Positions 44,397-53,398 of a stretch of 64,000 nt of DNA are shown here, one piece after another. Position 1 is the first letter of the stretch, and the number at the start of each line of letters is the position of its first letter. The notes beneath the pieces were generated by a model. That model had not been told where the DNA came from and made no database searches. It saw only the letters and a list, made by a program, of their open reading frames with translations. A program made the position numbers and the translations under genes. The stretch is from Mesorhizobium sp. M00.F.Ca.ET.216.01.1.1 (lineage in GTDB: Bacteria; Pseudomonadota; Alphaproteobacteria; Rhizobiales; Rhizobiaceae), in NCBI RefSeq assembly GCF_004010325.2, contig NZ_SADR02000006.1, positions 62,001 through 126,000 of the forward strand, written 5' to 3'.

Positions 44397-45410
44397 ATGC
44401 GGACATGTGTTGTTTTTGGATTGGTGCTTGCTGCCATGTTGCTGCCCGGCGCGGCGCAAGCCGACGTTAGGATGACCGGCTCCTTCGTGGCCGACGCTGC
44501 CTGTCCGGCGACGCAGGCGATCAAGAGCGGGAAGAATCCCGGCGATGCTTCAACAGCGGCAGGGCAAAGCTACGAGCTCCTGGCTGGCAACAAGGACGCA
44601 CCGACGCACTATCTCATTCGCGTACCGGGCGCCGATCCGGAGCGTCGTTGGGTGAAGATCAGTTGTGGCCATGTTGCCGGCGGCAGCGCGGCGACGGCTC
44701 CGGTCGCGCCGGCCGATCAGAACAAGCCATCGGCGCCAGCCTCGGGAAAACCCGAATATGTCTTCGCGCTGAGCTGGCAGCCCGCCTTTTGCGAAACCAA
44801 GTCCAGCAAGACCGAATGCCAGGCGCAGACCGCGGCCGGTTTCGACGCAACGCATTTCACCTTGCATGGGCTATGGCCGCAGCCGAACGGGAATTTCTAT
44901 TGCCAGGTGGCAGCCAGCGACAAGGCCAATGACAATCCGACCCATTGGCGGGAGCTGCCGCCGGTCAACCTCGATCAGGACACACGATCAGAGCTAGATC
45001 AGGTGATGCCCGGTACCGCTTCCGATCTCGAACGGCATGAATGGATCAAGCACGGCACCTGCTACGGCAAGAGCCAGCAGGAGTATTTCTCCGACGCGTT
45101 GAACCTGATGCGCGCGGTGAATTCTTCGCCGGTGCGAGACCTCTTCACGAAGAACATCGGCAAGCAGCTGACATCGGACCAGATCCGCAGCGCCTTCGAC
45201 AGCGCCTTCGGTGCAGGCGCAGGCGAGCGTGTCCGCGTGTCCTGCCTGGTCGATCCTTCGAGCGGCAGACGGCTGATTGGCGAGCTGACGCTCGGCCTGA
45301 CCGGTTCGATCCACCCGAACAGTGCACTGGGCGACCTGCTGCTAGCCTCGGTACCAACAACCAAGGCCGGCTGTCCGAAAGGCACCGTCGATGCAATCGG
45401 CTTCCAGTAG
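44397..45410 (+). CDS. Ribonuclease T2 family protein with extra N-terminal domain
   Basis: 337 residues, exported (signal MRTCVVFGLVLAAMLLPGAA). The T2 catalytic domain begins near residue 120 (EYVFALSWQPAFCE). Both active-site blocks are intact: FTLHGLWPQ at ~155-162 and HEWIKHGTC at 214-222, with the His residues for RNA cleavage through a 2',3'-cyclic phosphate. Residues ~24-95 form an additional Cys-containing region, then an Ala/Pro linker. Likely periplasmic or secreted, used for RNA scavenging or defence; role not shown by context. Confidence 0.92.
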   Translation: MRTCVVFGLVLAAMLLPGAAQADVRMTGSFVADAACPATQAIKSGKNPGDASTAAGQSYELLAGNKDAPTHYLIRVPGADPERRWVKISCGHVAGGSAATAPVAPADQNKPSAPASGKPEYVFALSWQPAFCETKSSKTECQAQTAAGFDATHFTLHGLWPQPNGNFYCQVAASDKANDNPTHWRELPPVNLDQDTRSELDQVMPGTASDLERHEWIKHGTCYGKSQQEYFSDALNLMRAVNSSPVRDLFTKNIGKQLTSDQIRSAFDSAFGAGAGERVRVSCLVDPSSGRRLIGELTLGLTGSIHPNSALGDLLLASVPTTKAGCPKGTVDAIGFQ

Positions 45411-45514
45411 GACACTGGGCGTAGCTTCGCCTTAAGGCATCAAAACAGTTTGCCGTTCGGCGCGGCATCGCCTACATAGCGCGCAACTCCATTCAATTTG
45501 ACAGGGAAGCGCGC

Positions 45515-47164
45515 GTGGCACGCCAGTTCATCTATCACATGGCCGGCCTCAACAAGGCCTACGGCACCAAGAAGGTGCTCGAGAACATCCATCTCTCCTT
45601 CTATCCTGACGCCAAGATCGGCATTCTCGGTCCCAACGGCGCCGGCAAGTCGACGATCCTCAAGATCATGGCGGGTATCGACAAGGAGTGGAGCGGCGAG
45701 GCGTGGCTGGCCGAAGGCGCGACCGTCGGTTACCTGGCGCAGGAGCCGGCGCTCGATCCGAGCAAGACCGTGTTCGAAAACGTCATGGAAGGCGTCGCCG
45801 CCAAGACCGCCATCATCGAGCGCTACAACGAATTGATGATGAACTATTCCGACGAGACGGCAGACGAGTCGGCCAAGCTCCAGGACGAGATGGACCGGCT
45901 GAACCTGTGGGACCTCGAACAGCAGGTCGAGATGGCTATGGAAGCGCTGGGCTGCCCGCCCAAGGATGCCGACGTCACCAAGCTGTCGGGCGGCGAGCGC
46001 CGCCGCGTCGCGCTCTGCCAGCTCTTGCTGCGCCAGCCGGACCTGTTGCTGCTCGATGAACCGACCAACCACCTCGACGCCGAAACCACGGCATGGCTGG
46101 AAAAGCATCTGCGCGCCTATCCGGGCGCGGTGATGATCATCACCCACGACCGCTACTTCCTCGACAATGTCACCGGCTGGATCCTCGAGCTCGATCGCGG
46201 CCGCGGCATTCCCTATGAGGGCAATTACACCAAGTACCTCGAAGCCAAGGCCAAGCGGCTCAAGCAGGAGGGCCGCGAGGACGATGCCCGCCAGCGGGCG
46301 ATCGGCCGCGAGCGCGAGTGGATCCAGTCCAGCCCGAAGGCACGGCAAACCAAATCCAAGGCCCGTATCCAGGCGTTCCAGGATCTGCTGGACGCGGCCG
46401 ACAGCCGCCGCCCGAGCGACACGCAGATCGTCATTCCGCATGGCGAGCGGCTCGGCAATGTGGTGATCGAGGTCGACGGCCTGTCGAAGGGCTTTGGCGA
46501 CACGCTGCTGATCGACAATCTGGAATTCAAGCTGCCGCCCGGCGGCATCGTCGGCGTCATCGGCCCGAACGGCGCCGGCAAGACGACGCTGTTCCGCATG
46601 ATCACCGGCCAGGAAAAGCCGGACGCCGGCACGGTCCGCGTCGGCGAGACAGTCAAACTCGGCTATGTCGACCAGAGCCGTGACACGCTCGATCCGGCCA
46701 AGACCGTGTGGGAAGAGATTTCAGGCGGTGCCGAAGTGGTCAAGCTCGGCAAATTCGAAGCCAACACCCGCGCCTATTGCGCGTCATTCAATTTTCGCGG
46801 CCAGGACCAGCAGCAGAAGGTCGGCAACCTTTCCGGCGGCCAGCGCAACCGCGTGCATCTGGCCAAGATGCTGAAGACCGGCGGCAACGTGCTGCTGCTC
46901 GACGAACCGACCAACGATCTCGACACCGAAACGCTGGCCGCACTCGAAGACGCGCTGGAAAGCTTCGCCGGCTGCGCGGTCATCATCTCCCACGATCGTA
47001 TGTTCCTCGACCGCCTGGCGACACACATCCTCGCCTTCGAGGGCGACAGCCATGTCGAATGGTTCGAGGGCAATTTCGAGGATTACGAGCAGGACAAGAT
47101 CCGCCGGCTCGGGCCGGAAGCTGTCAATCCGCACCGCATGACGTATAAGCGGCTGACAAGATAG
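45515..47164 (+). CDS. ettA: Energy-dependent translational throttle protein EttA
   Basis: 549-residue ABC-F ATPase that binds the ribosomal E site and links translation to the ATP/ADP state. Two ABC domains: GPNGAGKSTILKIMAG, LSGGERRRVALCQ and LLLLDEPTNHLDAE in the first; GPNGAGKTTLFRMITG, LSGGQRNRVHLAKM and LLLDEPTNDLDTE in the second. An arm subdomain in the first ATPase (residues ~90-135) and a charged linker (KAKRLKQEGREDDARQRAIG) fit EttA. GTG start at 45515 after AGGGAAG. The C-terminus is MTYKRLTR. A toxin-antitoxin pair follows. Confidence 0.94.
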   Translation: MARQFIYHMAGLNKAYGTKKVLENIHLSFYPDAKIGILGPNGAGKSTILKIMAGIDKEWSGEAWLAEGATVGYLAQEPALDPSKTVFENVMEGVAAKTAIIERYNELMMNYSDETADESAKLQDEMDRLNLWDLEQQVEMAMEALGCPPKDADVTKLSGGERRRVALCQLLLRQPDLLLLDEPTNHLDAETTAWLEKHLRAYPGAVMIITHDRYFLDNVTGWILELDRGRGIPYEGNYTKYLEAKAKRLKQEGREDDARQRAIGREREWIQSSPKARQTKSKARIQAFQDLLDAADSRRPSDTQIVIPHGERLGNVVIEVDGLSKGFGDTLLIDNLEFKLPPGGIVGVIGPNGAGKTTLFRMITGQEKPDAGTVRVGETVKLGYVDQSRDTLDPAKTVWEEISGGAEVVKLGKFEANTRAYCASFNFRGQDQQQKVGNLSGGQRNRVHLAKMLKTGGNVLLLDEPTNDLDTETLAALEDALESFAGCAVIISHDRMFLDRLATHILAFEGDSHVEWFEGNFEDYEQDKIRRLGPEAVNPHRMTYKRLTR

Positions 47165-47219
47165 GTGAGGCTGTTGCGGCTGATAGTGGTTTGGCCTAAA
47201 TTTATGGATGGAGCTTTCC

Positions 47220-47558
47220 ATGATCACAGTCAAACTGCCGCAAAAAGCCGAGAAGCTGCTGGCCGACATGGCCAAGGCCAGTGGCCGCACGATCGATCAG
47301 GTCGCAGTTGAGGCCATCCTTGAGGCTATTGAGGATTGGCAGGACGCCAGGATTGCGGAGGAACGCCTGAGGGATGACGATGGCGTGCGTATTCCGCTGG
47401 AAGAGGTGATCCGGAAGCTTGAACTTCGTGAGGCCGAGGAGCGCAGAAACCTGCCGCTGAATGAATTGGCGTGTCGAGTTCACGCAGCGAGCCGACAAGG
47501 ATATCGAGCGGCTCTCAATGAAAGACCAGCGGCGTATTCTCGAGTTCCTGCACGATAG
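47220..47558 (+). CDS. Antitoxin of a RelE/ParE-type toxin-antitoxin pair
   Basis: 112 residues. The N-terminal MITVKLPQKAEKLLADMAKA and the helix TIDQVAVEAILEAI look like a ribbon-helix-helix DNA-binding antitoxin. A charged stretch to about residue 75 would wrap the toxin. Most such antitoxins end around there (PLEEVIRKLEL); here the frame runs on 35-40 residues and overlaps the toxin gene by 98 bases, suggesting a lost stop or frameshift. Start at ATG 47220 with GGAG 6 bases upstream. The upstream gene is ettA; the toxin and a methyltransferase gene follow. Confidence 0.8.
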   Translation: MITVKLPQKAEKLLADMAKASGRTIDQVAVEAILEAIEDWQDARIAEERLRDDDGVRIPLEEVIRKLELREAEERRNLPLNELACRVHAASRQGYRAALNERPAAYSRVPAR

Positions 47559-47727
47559 AGTGTCGGCACACCCCAATCCAAAAGCTCTTGCCAAACGCCT
47601 GACTGCGACGAAGCAAGAAGCTTGGCGTTTTCGCGTCGGCGAATACAGAATTATCGTCCAATTTCAGGATAGCCGACTTGTCGTTCTGGTCGTGGAAGTC
47701 GGCAATCGTCGCGAGGTCTATCGGTGA
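47461..47727 (+). CDS. RelE/ParE-family toxin
   Basis: 88 residues. Begins [18 protein letters not shown]; the core [14 protein letters not shown] and the final [11 protein letters not shown] are the RelE/ParE family pattern. Family members cut mRNA on the ribosome or poison gyrase; which applies cannot be told. The in-frame TGA at 47458-47460 fixes the start at ATG 47461. The stop overlaps the GTG start of the next gene by 4 bases. Confidence 0.9.
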   Translation: MNWRVEFTQRADKDIERLSMKDQRRILEFLHDRVSAHPNPKALAKRLTATKQEAWRFRVGEYRIIVQFQDSRLVVLVVEVGNRREVYR

Positions 47728-48521
47728 ACAACATCACGGCGGCAAAGGCAAAACCCGACTGGTCCGCCGCCCTCTATCTCAAATTCGAGGATGAGCGAAC
47801 GCGGCCGGCGCGCGACCTCGTTGCGCAGGTGCCGGTGGCGGCGCCACGCAGGGTGGTCGACATCGGCTGCGGGCCTGGCAATTCGACCGAGCTTCTGGTC
47901 GAGCGCTGGCCTGAAGCTGAGGTCAGTGGCTTCGACAGTTCGCCCGACATGATCGAGAAGGCAAGGGCACGCCAGCCTGATGTCAGCTTCGAGCTGGCGG
48001 ACACGGCGGCCTGGCAGCCGGCGGAGCCTGTCGATGTGATCTTCGCCAATGCAGTGTTCCAGTGGCTGCCGGAGCATCCGGCGATCTTCCAGCGGCTGAT
48101 GGGATTTTTGGCACCCGGCGGCGCGCTCGCCATACAGATGCCGGACAATCTCGGCGAGCCATCGCATCAACAGATGCGGGAGACTGCGGCCGAAATGCCG
48201 TTCGCCGAAAAGCTGAAAGGTGCGGCCCGCGCGCCGCTGCCGGCGGTGTCGTTCTATTACGACCTCTTGTCACCGTTCTCCGACCGGCTCGATATCTGGC
48301 ATACTGTCTACAACCACCCGCTGGCCGATGCCGAAGCGATCGTCGAGTGGGTGAAGTCGACGGGGCTGAGGCCATTTCTCGATCCGCTTGATGCACAGCA
48401 ACGAAAACTGTTCATCGACCACTACACGGCGCGGATCGCGAAAGCCTATCCAAAGACGGCGAACGGCAAGGTGCTGCTGCGCTTTCCCCGACTTTTCATC
48501 GTGGCCAAGCGGGCCGCTTAA
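47724..48521 (+). CDS. tam: Trans-aconitate 2-methyltransferase
   Basis: 265 residues, a SAM-dependent methyltransferase. Motif I is [20 protein letters not shown] near residues 36-55, followed by [18 protein letters not shown]. The block [20 protein letters not shown] and the rest match Tam, which esterifies trans-aconitate, an inhibitor formed from cis-aconitate. Starts with GTG overlapping the toxin stop by 4 bases, so it is likely expressed with the toxin-antitoxin pair. A dispersed palindrome lies downstream at 48561. Confidence 0.92.
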   Translation: MNNITAAKAKPDWSAALYLKFEDERTRPARDLVAQVPVAAPRRVVDIGCGPGNSTELLVERWPEAEVSGFDSSPDMIEKARARQPDVSFELADTAAWQPAEPVDVIFANAVFQWLPEHPAIFQRLMGFLAPGGALAIQMPDNLGEPSHQQMRETAAEMPFAEKLKGAARAPLPAVSFYYDLLSPFSDRLDIWHTVYNHPLADAEAIVEWVKSTGLRPFLDPLDAQQRKLFIDHYTARIAKAYPKTANGKVLLRFPRLFIVAKRAA

Positions 48522-48560
48522 TGTGTGTCACGCGCCGACACGCACCAAGGTCTTGGTTCA

Positions 48561-48606
48561 TGCATTTCGTTATCCCAAACCTCTGCGCACTTTTGCGCGA
48601 CGTGCA
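48561..48606. repeat. Dispersed palindrome GCATGTCG family, copy 2
   Basis: TGCATTTCGTTATCCCAAA, then CTCTGCGCAC, then TTTTGCGCGACGTGCA. It shares order and spacing with copies at 26682 and 63641. It lies in the ~200-base gap after tam. Confidence 0.7.
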
Positions 48607-48718
48607 CTAACCCCTTCGCTTTAAGCTGGCATAAACCCGCCAAATGCGACAAGTGTTGCGCCGGGCGTCCCCGGCGCCCACATGAGGCCGCAGCGCCTGC
48701 CCTTGGGACGGATTGGAA

Positions 48719-49840
48719 ATGCATCGCGTCATCATCAGCGGCATCGGCGTCGAAATCCCCGAACCTTCGATCACCAATGAAGAACTCGTCGCCAGCTTCA
48801 ATGCCTGGGTCGAGATGGAGAACGTGCGCCGTTTGGCCTCGGGCGAGACGCTGCTGCAGAAGTCGGACAGCGCCTTCATCGTTCACGCCTCGGGCGTCCG
48901 GACCCGCCATGTGATCGAGCGGGAAGGCATTCTCGACCCGACCCGCATGGCGCCGCGCATACCGGCGCGGCCCGACGATGCGCTGTCGCTGGAGGCCGAG
49001 TTCGGCATCGCGTCGGCTAGCAAAGCGCTCGACCATGCCGGGCTGAAGCCGTCTGACATCGACCTGGTGATCTGCTCGGCCTCACACCATCAGCGGCCGT
49101 ATCCGGCGATCGCCATCGAAATGCAGCAGGCGTTGGGCACGAAGGGTGCCGGCTTCGACATGGGGCTCGGCTGCTCGTCTGCGGCGGCTGCATTGCACAT
49201 CGCGGTCAACCTGGTGCGGGCGGGCGCGCACAAGCGGGTGTTGGTGTCGACGCCGGAGATCATCACCGGCCACCTCAATTTCCGCGACCGGCAGACGCAT
49301 TTCATCTTCGGCGACGCTTCTGCCTCGATGGTCGTCGAAGGGCTCGCCCAGGGCGAGAAGCGGCCGGGCCGCTTCGAGGTGCTCGACACGCGCACCTGGA
49401 CGCAGATGTCCAACAACATCCGCACCAATCTCGGCTACCACACCCGCACCGCCCAGGACGATCCCTACATGATCAATCTTGAAGGCAATCTGATCAAGCA
49501 GGTCGGCAACAAGGTGTTCAAGGAAGTCACCGTCGCTGGGCACAAATTCATCGTCGAATTCCTGGCCGAGCACGGTCTGACGCCGCAGGCCATACGGCGC
49601 TTCTGGCTGCATCAAGCCAATGCCCGCATGAACGCCATGATCCTGAAGCTTGCCTTCGGTCACGACGTCGACCATGACCGCGCACCCATGGTGCTCGAGC
49701 GGCTCGGCAACACCGCCGGCGCCGGCGCGATCGTTGCCTTGTCGGAGAACCACGCCGACATGAAGGCCGGCGACCACGGCCTGCTCTGCGCCTTCGGCGC
49801 CGGCTATTCGATCGGCGGCGCGTTGCTGAGAATGCTTTGA
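48719..49840 (+). CDS. 3-oxoacyl-ACP synthase III family protein (FabH-like)
   Basis: 373 residues, thiolase fold. The Cys-His-Asn triad is present: Cys152 in MGLGCSSAAAA, His in FWLHQANARMN, Asn in RLGNTAGAGAI. It is longer than housekeeping FabH (~320) and has an insertion in the N-terminal third (EMENVRRLASGETLLQKSD), so it is more like the KAS III-like enzymes that join acyl chains in special pathways. No fab genes surround it. ATG 48719 preferred over the TTG two codons earlier. Its stop is 1 base from the convergent ICMT-like gene. Confidence 0.9.
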   Translation: MHRVIISGIGVEIPEPSITNEELVASFNAWVEMENVRRLASGETLLQKSDSAFIVHASGVRTRHVIEREGILDPTRMAPRIPARPDDALSLEAEFGIASASKALDHAGLKPSDIDLVICSASHHQRPYPAIAIEMQQALGTKGAGFDMGLGCSSAAAALHIAVNLVRAGAHKRVLVSTPEIITGHLNFRDRQTHFIFGDASASMVVEGLAQGEKRPGRFEVLDTRTWTQMSNNIRTNLGYHTRTAQDDPYMINLEGNLIKQVGNKVFKEVTVAGHKFIVEFLAEHGLTPQAIRRFWLHQANARMNAMILKLAFGHDVDHDRAPMVLERLGNTAGAGAIVALSENHADMKAGDHGLLCAFGAGYSIGGALLRML

Positions 49841-49841
49841 C

Positions 49842-50408
49842 CTACTTTGGTGCGAACGGCACCAGCATCGGCACACGCCTGATATAGTCGTCATAGGCGG
49901 CACCTAGCTGCGTGCGCAGAAAACGCTCCTCCAGCCTTGCCTTCATGACGATACCGACGGTGAGAAGAGCGGCGCCGGCGATGCCCCAGACCGTGCCTTT
50001 CGCTGCCATGGTGGCCAGGATCGCCAGCAGCAGCCCGGTATAGATCGGGTGCCGCACCAGCGCATAGGGACCGGTATCGACGACACGGTGCGCGGCCTTG
50101 GCTGTCACCGTGCCCGACCACAGCCGGCCGAGATGCAGCCGCGCCCACCAGGTGAATGCCAGACCGGCGGCGATCAGCGCGGCACAGATCCAAGCCTCGG
50201 CAAGGTTTGGAATCCAAAGCCTCAGCCGGCCGACATAGCCATGCGCCGGAATGACGAAAAGAATGGTGCCGAGGACCAGTACGGCGCGGTAGCTTAGTTC
50301 CGCTTGAAAGCCGGCGCGTTTCTCGGCTCGGTCGGCCCAGAAGGCAGCGGCAGCCCAGGATACGATCCAGATCAGCCAAAGCGTCGCGATTGCCGTTGCG
50401 GGATGCAT
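49842..50408 (-). CDS. Isoprenylcysteine carboxyl methyltransferase (ICMT) family membrane protein
   Basis: 188 residues with about five hydrophobic segments. The C-terminal SAM-binding motif of the family is clear: GPYALVRHPIYTGLLLAI near residues 115-132, then LEERFLRTQLGAAYDDYI. Bacterial members methylate lipids or small molecules of mostly unknown identity. Convergent with the KAS III-like gene; stands alone with ~200 bases upstream shared with the divergent MOSC gene. Confidence 0.88.
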   Translation of the reverse strand: MHPATAIATLWLIWIVSWAAAAFWADRAEKRAGFQAELSYRAVLVLGTILFVIPAHGYVGRLRLWIPNLAEAWICAALIAAGLAFTWWARLHLGRLWSGTVTAKAAHRVVDTGPYALVRHPIYTGLLLAILATMAAKGTVWGIAGAALLTVGIVMKARLEERFLRTQLGAAYDDYIRRVPMLVPFAPK

Positions 50409-50608
50409 GATGAACCCCTTGCCTAGGCGCGAGTATCAAATCGGTGCAGCGCGGCGGCAATACGGCACAATACGGAAAATTTCAGGCAGGAAGGTCGCGA
50501 TCGGCAAGGGTGCGTATCAGCCCGCTTGATCAGACCATCAGCGCTTTCGACTGGACGCTTTGAATCGACTCCGGCTAATTGCGCCGCATCACTCAAGGAA
50601 TGAAAGCC

Positions 50609-51226
50609 ATGGCGGATCTCTTCCCCGAAGCCGAGAACCCGGTCGAAATCGTCCCGGCGCGGAAGCTCGCCGCGAAAGTGCCGGCGCTTTTCGTGGCGCC
50701 ATCAGATCACTTCGAGACGCGACCGGTGGAGGAATTGCGGCTTGGCTTCGACGGCATCGACGGCGACTTCCATGCCGGCGCCACCCGGCGCTCCGGTGGG
50801 CGCGAACCCTGGTATCCACGCGGCACCGAGATGCGCAACGAGCGACAACTGACGATCGTGGCATCGGATGAACTGGCTGTTATCGCCGAACGGATGGGCA
50901 TAGCCGAGGTCAGGCCAGAGTGGATCGGCGCCAATCTCATGGTCGAGGGCGTGCCGCACCTCTCCATGCTGCCGTCCGGCACGCTGCTATTCTTCAAAGG
51001 TGGCGTGACCATCAAGGTCGATGCGCAGAACGGACCTTGCCGCATCGCTGGGCGCTCGGTCGCCGAAAATGCCGGAATGGCCGACCATGAGGCCGGGGCG
51101 TTGCTGTTCCCCAAGGCAGCGAAGCGGTTGCGTGGCCTTGTCGCCTGGGTCGAAAAGCCCGGCACGATCATGGCCGGCGAGGAGATGTCGGTGCGCGTGC
51201 CCGAACAGTGGATCTACCGGGCTTAG
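50609..51226 (+). CDS. MOSC domain protein
   Basis: 205 residues. MOSC domains carry sulfur for, or bind, molybdenum cofactor. Visible: GDFHAGATRRSGGREPWYPR, RQLTIVASDELAVIAERMG and the Cys-containing NGPCRIAGRSVAENAG, where the conserved Cys would accept sulfur. No molybdoenzyme is next to it. Start at ATG 50609, with AAGGAA upstream. A perfect 24-base palindrome follows before the convergent SDR gene. Confidence 0.88.
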   Translation: MADLFPEAENPVEIVPARKLAAKVPALFVAPSDHFETRPVEELRLGFDGIDGDFHAGATRRSGGREPWYPRGTEMRNERQLTIVASDELAVIAERMGIAEVRPEWIGANLMVEGVPHLSMLPSGTLLFFKGGVTIKVDAQNGPCRIAGRSVAENAGMADHEAGALLFPKAAKRLRGLVAWVEKPGTIMAGEEMSVRVPEQWIYRA

Positions 51227-51243
51227 GGTACGTTGGAGCAGGG

Positions 51244-51267
51244 GCTGCACCGCCATGGCGGTGCAGC
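51244..51267. terminator. Perfect 24-base palindrome between convergent genes
   Basis: GCTGCACCGCCA and its exact mirror make a 12-bp stem between the MOSC stop (51226) and the SDR stop (51285). No T-run, so termination is likely but not certain. Confidence 0.6.
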
Positions 51268-51284
51268 GAGATTTCGGATCGGCC

Positions 51285-52127
51285 TCAGGCGGCCTTGCGG
51301 TTCTTGTTCGCACCTTGCGCCAGGACCGAGACGTGATCCCACTTTTCCCATAGCGCGATGCGATTGGCGTATTCCTGCTTGATCATCGGCAGGCCGCCAT
51401 CGCCGAAAAACACCCTGAGCGGCGGTTCGGCCGCGTCGACGATTTCAAGCATTGCCGGTCCGGTGGCGGCGGGGTCACCCGCCACCAAACGCTTGCGGCG
51501 CTCCGTCATCGCGGCGCGGGCCGGCTCATAGGCAGCGATCGGCTTCGAAACCTTGGCGGACGGTCCGGCCCAGTCGGTGGAGAAACCGCCCGGCTCGACA
51601 AGCGTGACATGGATGCCGAACTCCGCGACCTCCAGGCTGAGCGACTGGCTGAAGGCCTCCAGCGCCCATTTCGAGGCGTGGTAGAGGCCGACCATGGCGA
51701 AGGCGTTGACGCCGCCGATCGACGAGATCTGGATGATGTGGCCCGAACGCTGCGCCCGCATAATCGGCAAAGCGGCCTGGGTCACCCAAAGCGCGCCGAA
51801 TACATTGGTTTCGATCTGGTTGCGAGCCTCCTTTTCGCTGACCTCTTCGATGGCGCCGAAATGGCCATAGCCGGCATTGTTGATGACGACGTCGAGCCGG
51901 CCGAAACGCTTATGTGCTTCGGCAATCGCGGCATCGACGGCCGCCTTGTCGGTGACGTCGAGCTTTATCGCGGCAATATGGTCGCCATATTTTTCGACGA
52001 GATCGGAAAGCGTGCCGGCATCGCGGGCAGTCGCCGCAACGCGGTCACCGCGGGCGAGCGCCGCCTCTGCCCAGACGCGGCCGAAGCCCTTCGACGATCC
52101 GGTGATAAACCAAACCTTATCTGTCAT
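51285..52127 (-). CDS. SDR-family oxidoreductase
   Basis: 280 residues, a complete short-chain dehydrogenase. Cofactor motif WFITGSSKGFGRVWAEAAL, NNAGYGHFGAIEE, catalytic YHASK with an upstream ISSIGGV Ser block. The pattern after the active site (VTLVEPGGFSTDWAG) is common in the SDR subgroup with poorly defined substrates. It stands alone. Confidence 0.9.
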   Translation of the reverse strand: MTDKVWFITGSSKGFGRVWAEAALARGDRVAATARDAGTLSDLVEKYGDHIAAIKLDVTDKAAVDAAIAEAHKRFGRLDVVINNAGYGHFGAIEEVSEKEARNQIETNVFGALWVTQAALPIMRAQRSGHIIQISSIGGVNAFAMVGLYHASKWALEAFSQSLSLEVAEFGIHVTLVEPGGFSTDWAGPSAKVSKPIAAYEPARAAMTERRKRLVAGDPAATGPAMLEIVDAAEPPLRVFFGDGGLPMIKQEYANRIALWEKWDHVSVLAQGANKNRKAA

Positions 52128-52277
52128 GATCCTTGGTCCTTGCCCCTGCGGTGTTGGTTGTCAGCTAAACGGAGGCTTCTCCGCTTCGAGCATATAGAAG
52201 TGCCCTCCGCTTATCCAAGGCCGAGACACATTTTGTTGATGCGAGCCGACGTCAGAGGCCATCGGCAGTAATAGCAG

Positions 52278-53240
52278 TCAAGGGTAGTGTACCGGGCTCG
52301 ACCAGGCCGGATCGTCATGCTTCTGCCAGTAGAGCGCCATGAGCTGCCGGGTGACCGGACCGATCTTGCCGTCGGCCACTGCTGCGCCGTCGATCATCGT
52401 CACCGGCATGACGCCGCCGGCAGTCGAGGTGATGAAGACCTCGTCGGCTGCTTGGAGAGCAGCAACGCCGACATCGGCCGCCGTGGCGGCAAGTCCTGCC
52501 TGGGCACAGAGATCAAAGACAGTGCGCCGGGTGATGCCGGGCAGGACGCCGGTAGCCGGCGTCGACAGTTTTCCGTCCTTCACGCAAAAGACGTTGAAGC
52601 CCGGCCCTTCGGCGACATTGCCATTGAAATCGAGGATCAGCGCGGTTTCGGCGCCGCGGTCATAAGCGTCGTAGAGGCCTCGCACCAGGTCGAGCCAGTG
52701 ATAGTTCTTGATCGCCGGGTCGATTGAGGCCGGCGGGATGCGTACCTTGTCGCTGATCGCCACATGCAGGCCGCGTTGCAACTGCTCGGCATTGGCCACC
52801 GAGCCGAAGGGAACGGCGAAAGCCATGAAGCGGTTGACCGCCTGGCGCGGGTCGCGGCTGAAGGTCGGCGAGGCGCCGCGCGTGCACAGCATCTCGACAT
52901 AGGCCGAGCGATGGCCGGACAGCGCCACGCAATTGTGGAGGATCTCGGCGACGCCTTGGCGGTCGAACGGGATCGTCATGCGCAGCTTTTCCAGCCCGCC
53001 GAAGAAGCGGTCGAGATGCAGGTCGAGACGAAAGAAGCTGCCATTCCAGACATGCACGGTGTCGTAGGTAGCGTCGGAATGCAGGAAGCCCCAATCCAGA
53101 ACCGAGATCCTGGCTGGCAACATCAGCAGATATTGGCCGTCCAAGAAGGCAACGCCGTCCGGATAGGAATGCGGGTCGATGTGGCTTTCGGAAAGAGGCG
53201 GTAGCGGCTGTGTGCCGCGCGCTGCAACGTTTCGGCTCAT
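52278..53240 (-). CDS. Class IV aminotransferase (D-amino acid / branched-chain type)
   Basis: 320 residues, PLP fold IV. The Schiff-base Lys is expected in DPAIKNYHWLDLVRG near residue 186, and the Glu in FNGNVAEGPGFNVFCV binds the cofactor ring nitrogen. C-terminal EVFITSTAGGVMPVTMIDG is typical. It resembles D-amino acid and branched-chain transaminases and the R-selective amine transaminases; the donor is not decided by sequence. Start at ATG 53240 with GAGGA upstream (GTG 53252 also possible). Confidence 0.88.
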   Translation of the reverse strand: MSRNVAARGTQPLPPLSESHIDPHSYPDGVAFLDGQYLLMLPARISVLDWGFLHSDATYDTVHVWNGSFFRLDLHLDRFFGGLEKLRMTIPFDRQGVAEILHNCVALSGHRSAYVEMLCTRGASPTFSRDPRQAVNRFMAFAVPFGSVANAEQLQRGLHVAISDKVRIPPASIDPAIKNYHWLDLVRGLYDAYDRGAETALILDFNGNVAEGPGFNVFCVKDGKLSTPATGVLPGITRRTVFDLCAQAGLAATAADVGVAALQAADEVFITSTAGGVMPVTMIDGAAVADGKIGPVTRQLMALYWQKHDDPAWSSPVHYP

Positions 53241-53398
53241 CGCTATCCTCACTTGCCATCGCCCAATGTGCTTTTGGTCAGGCTAGCGGCCTTCGGCAGG
53301 CGACATAGAGCCAGCGGCGCTGCGCTATTTATCCTAGGGCGTGTATTTAGATTTATCTTATAGTGCTTGGGAAAGGTGCCTAACCGGGGAGAGGGGAC

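Noticed and set aside
44210..44524. Longer N-terminus of the alpha/beta hydrolase
   Set aside because: It crosses the divergent RNase T2 gene; ATG 44209 has a ribosome site and begins the fold normally.
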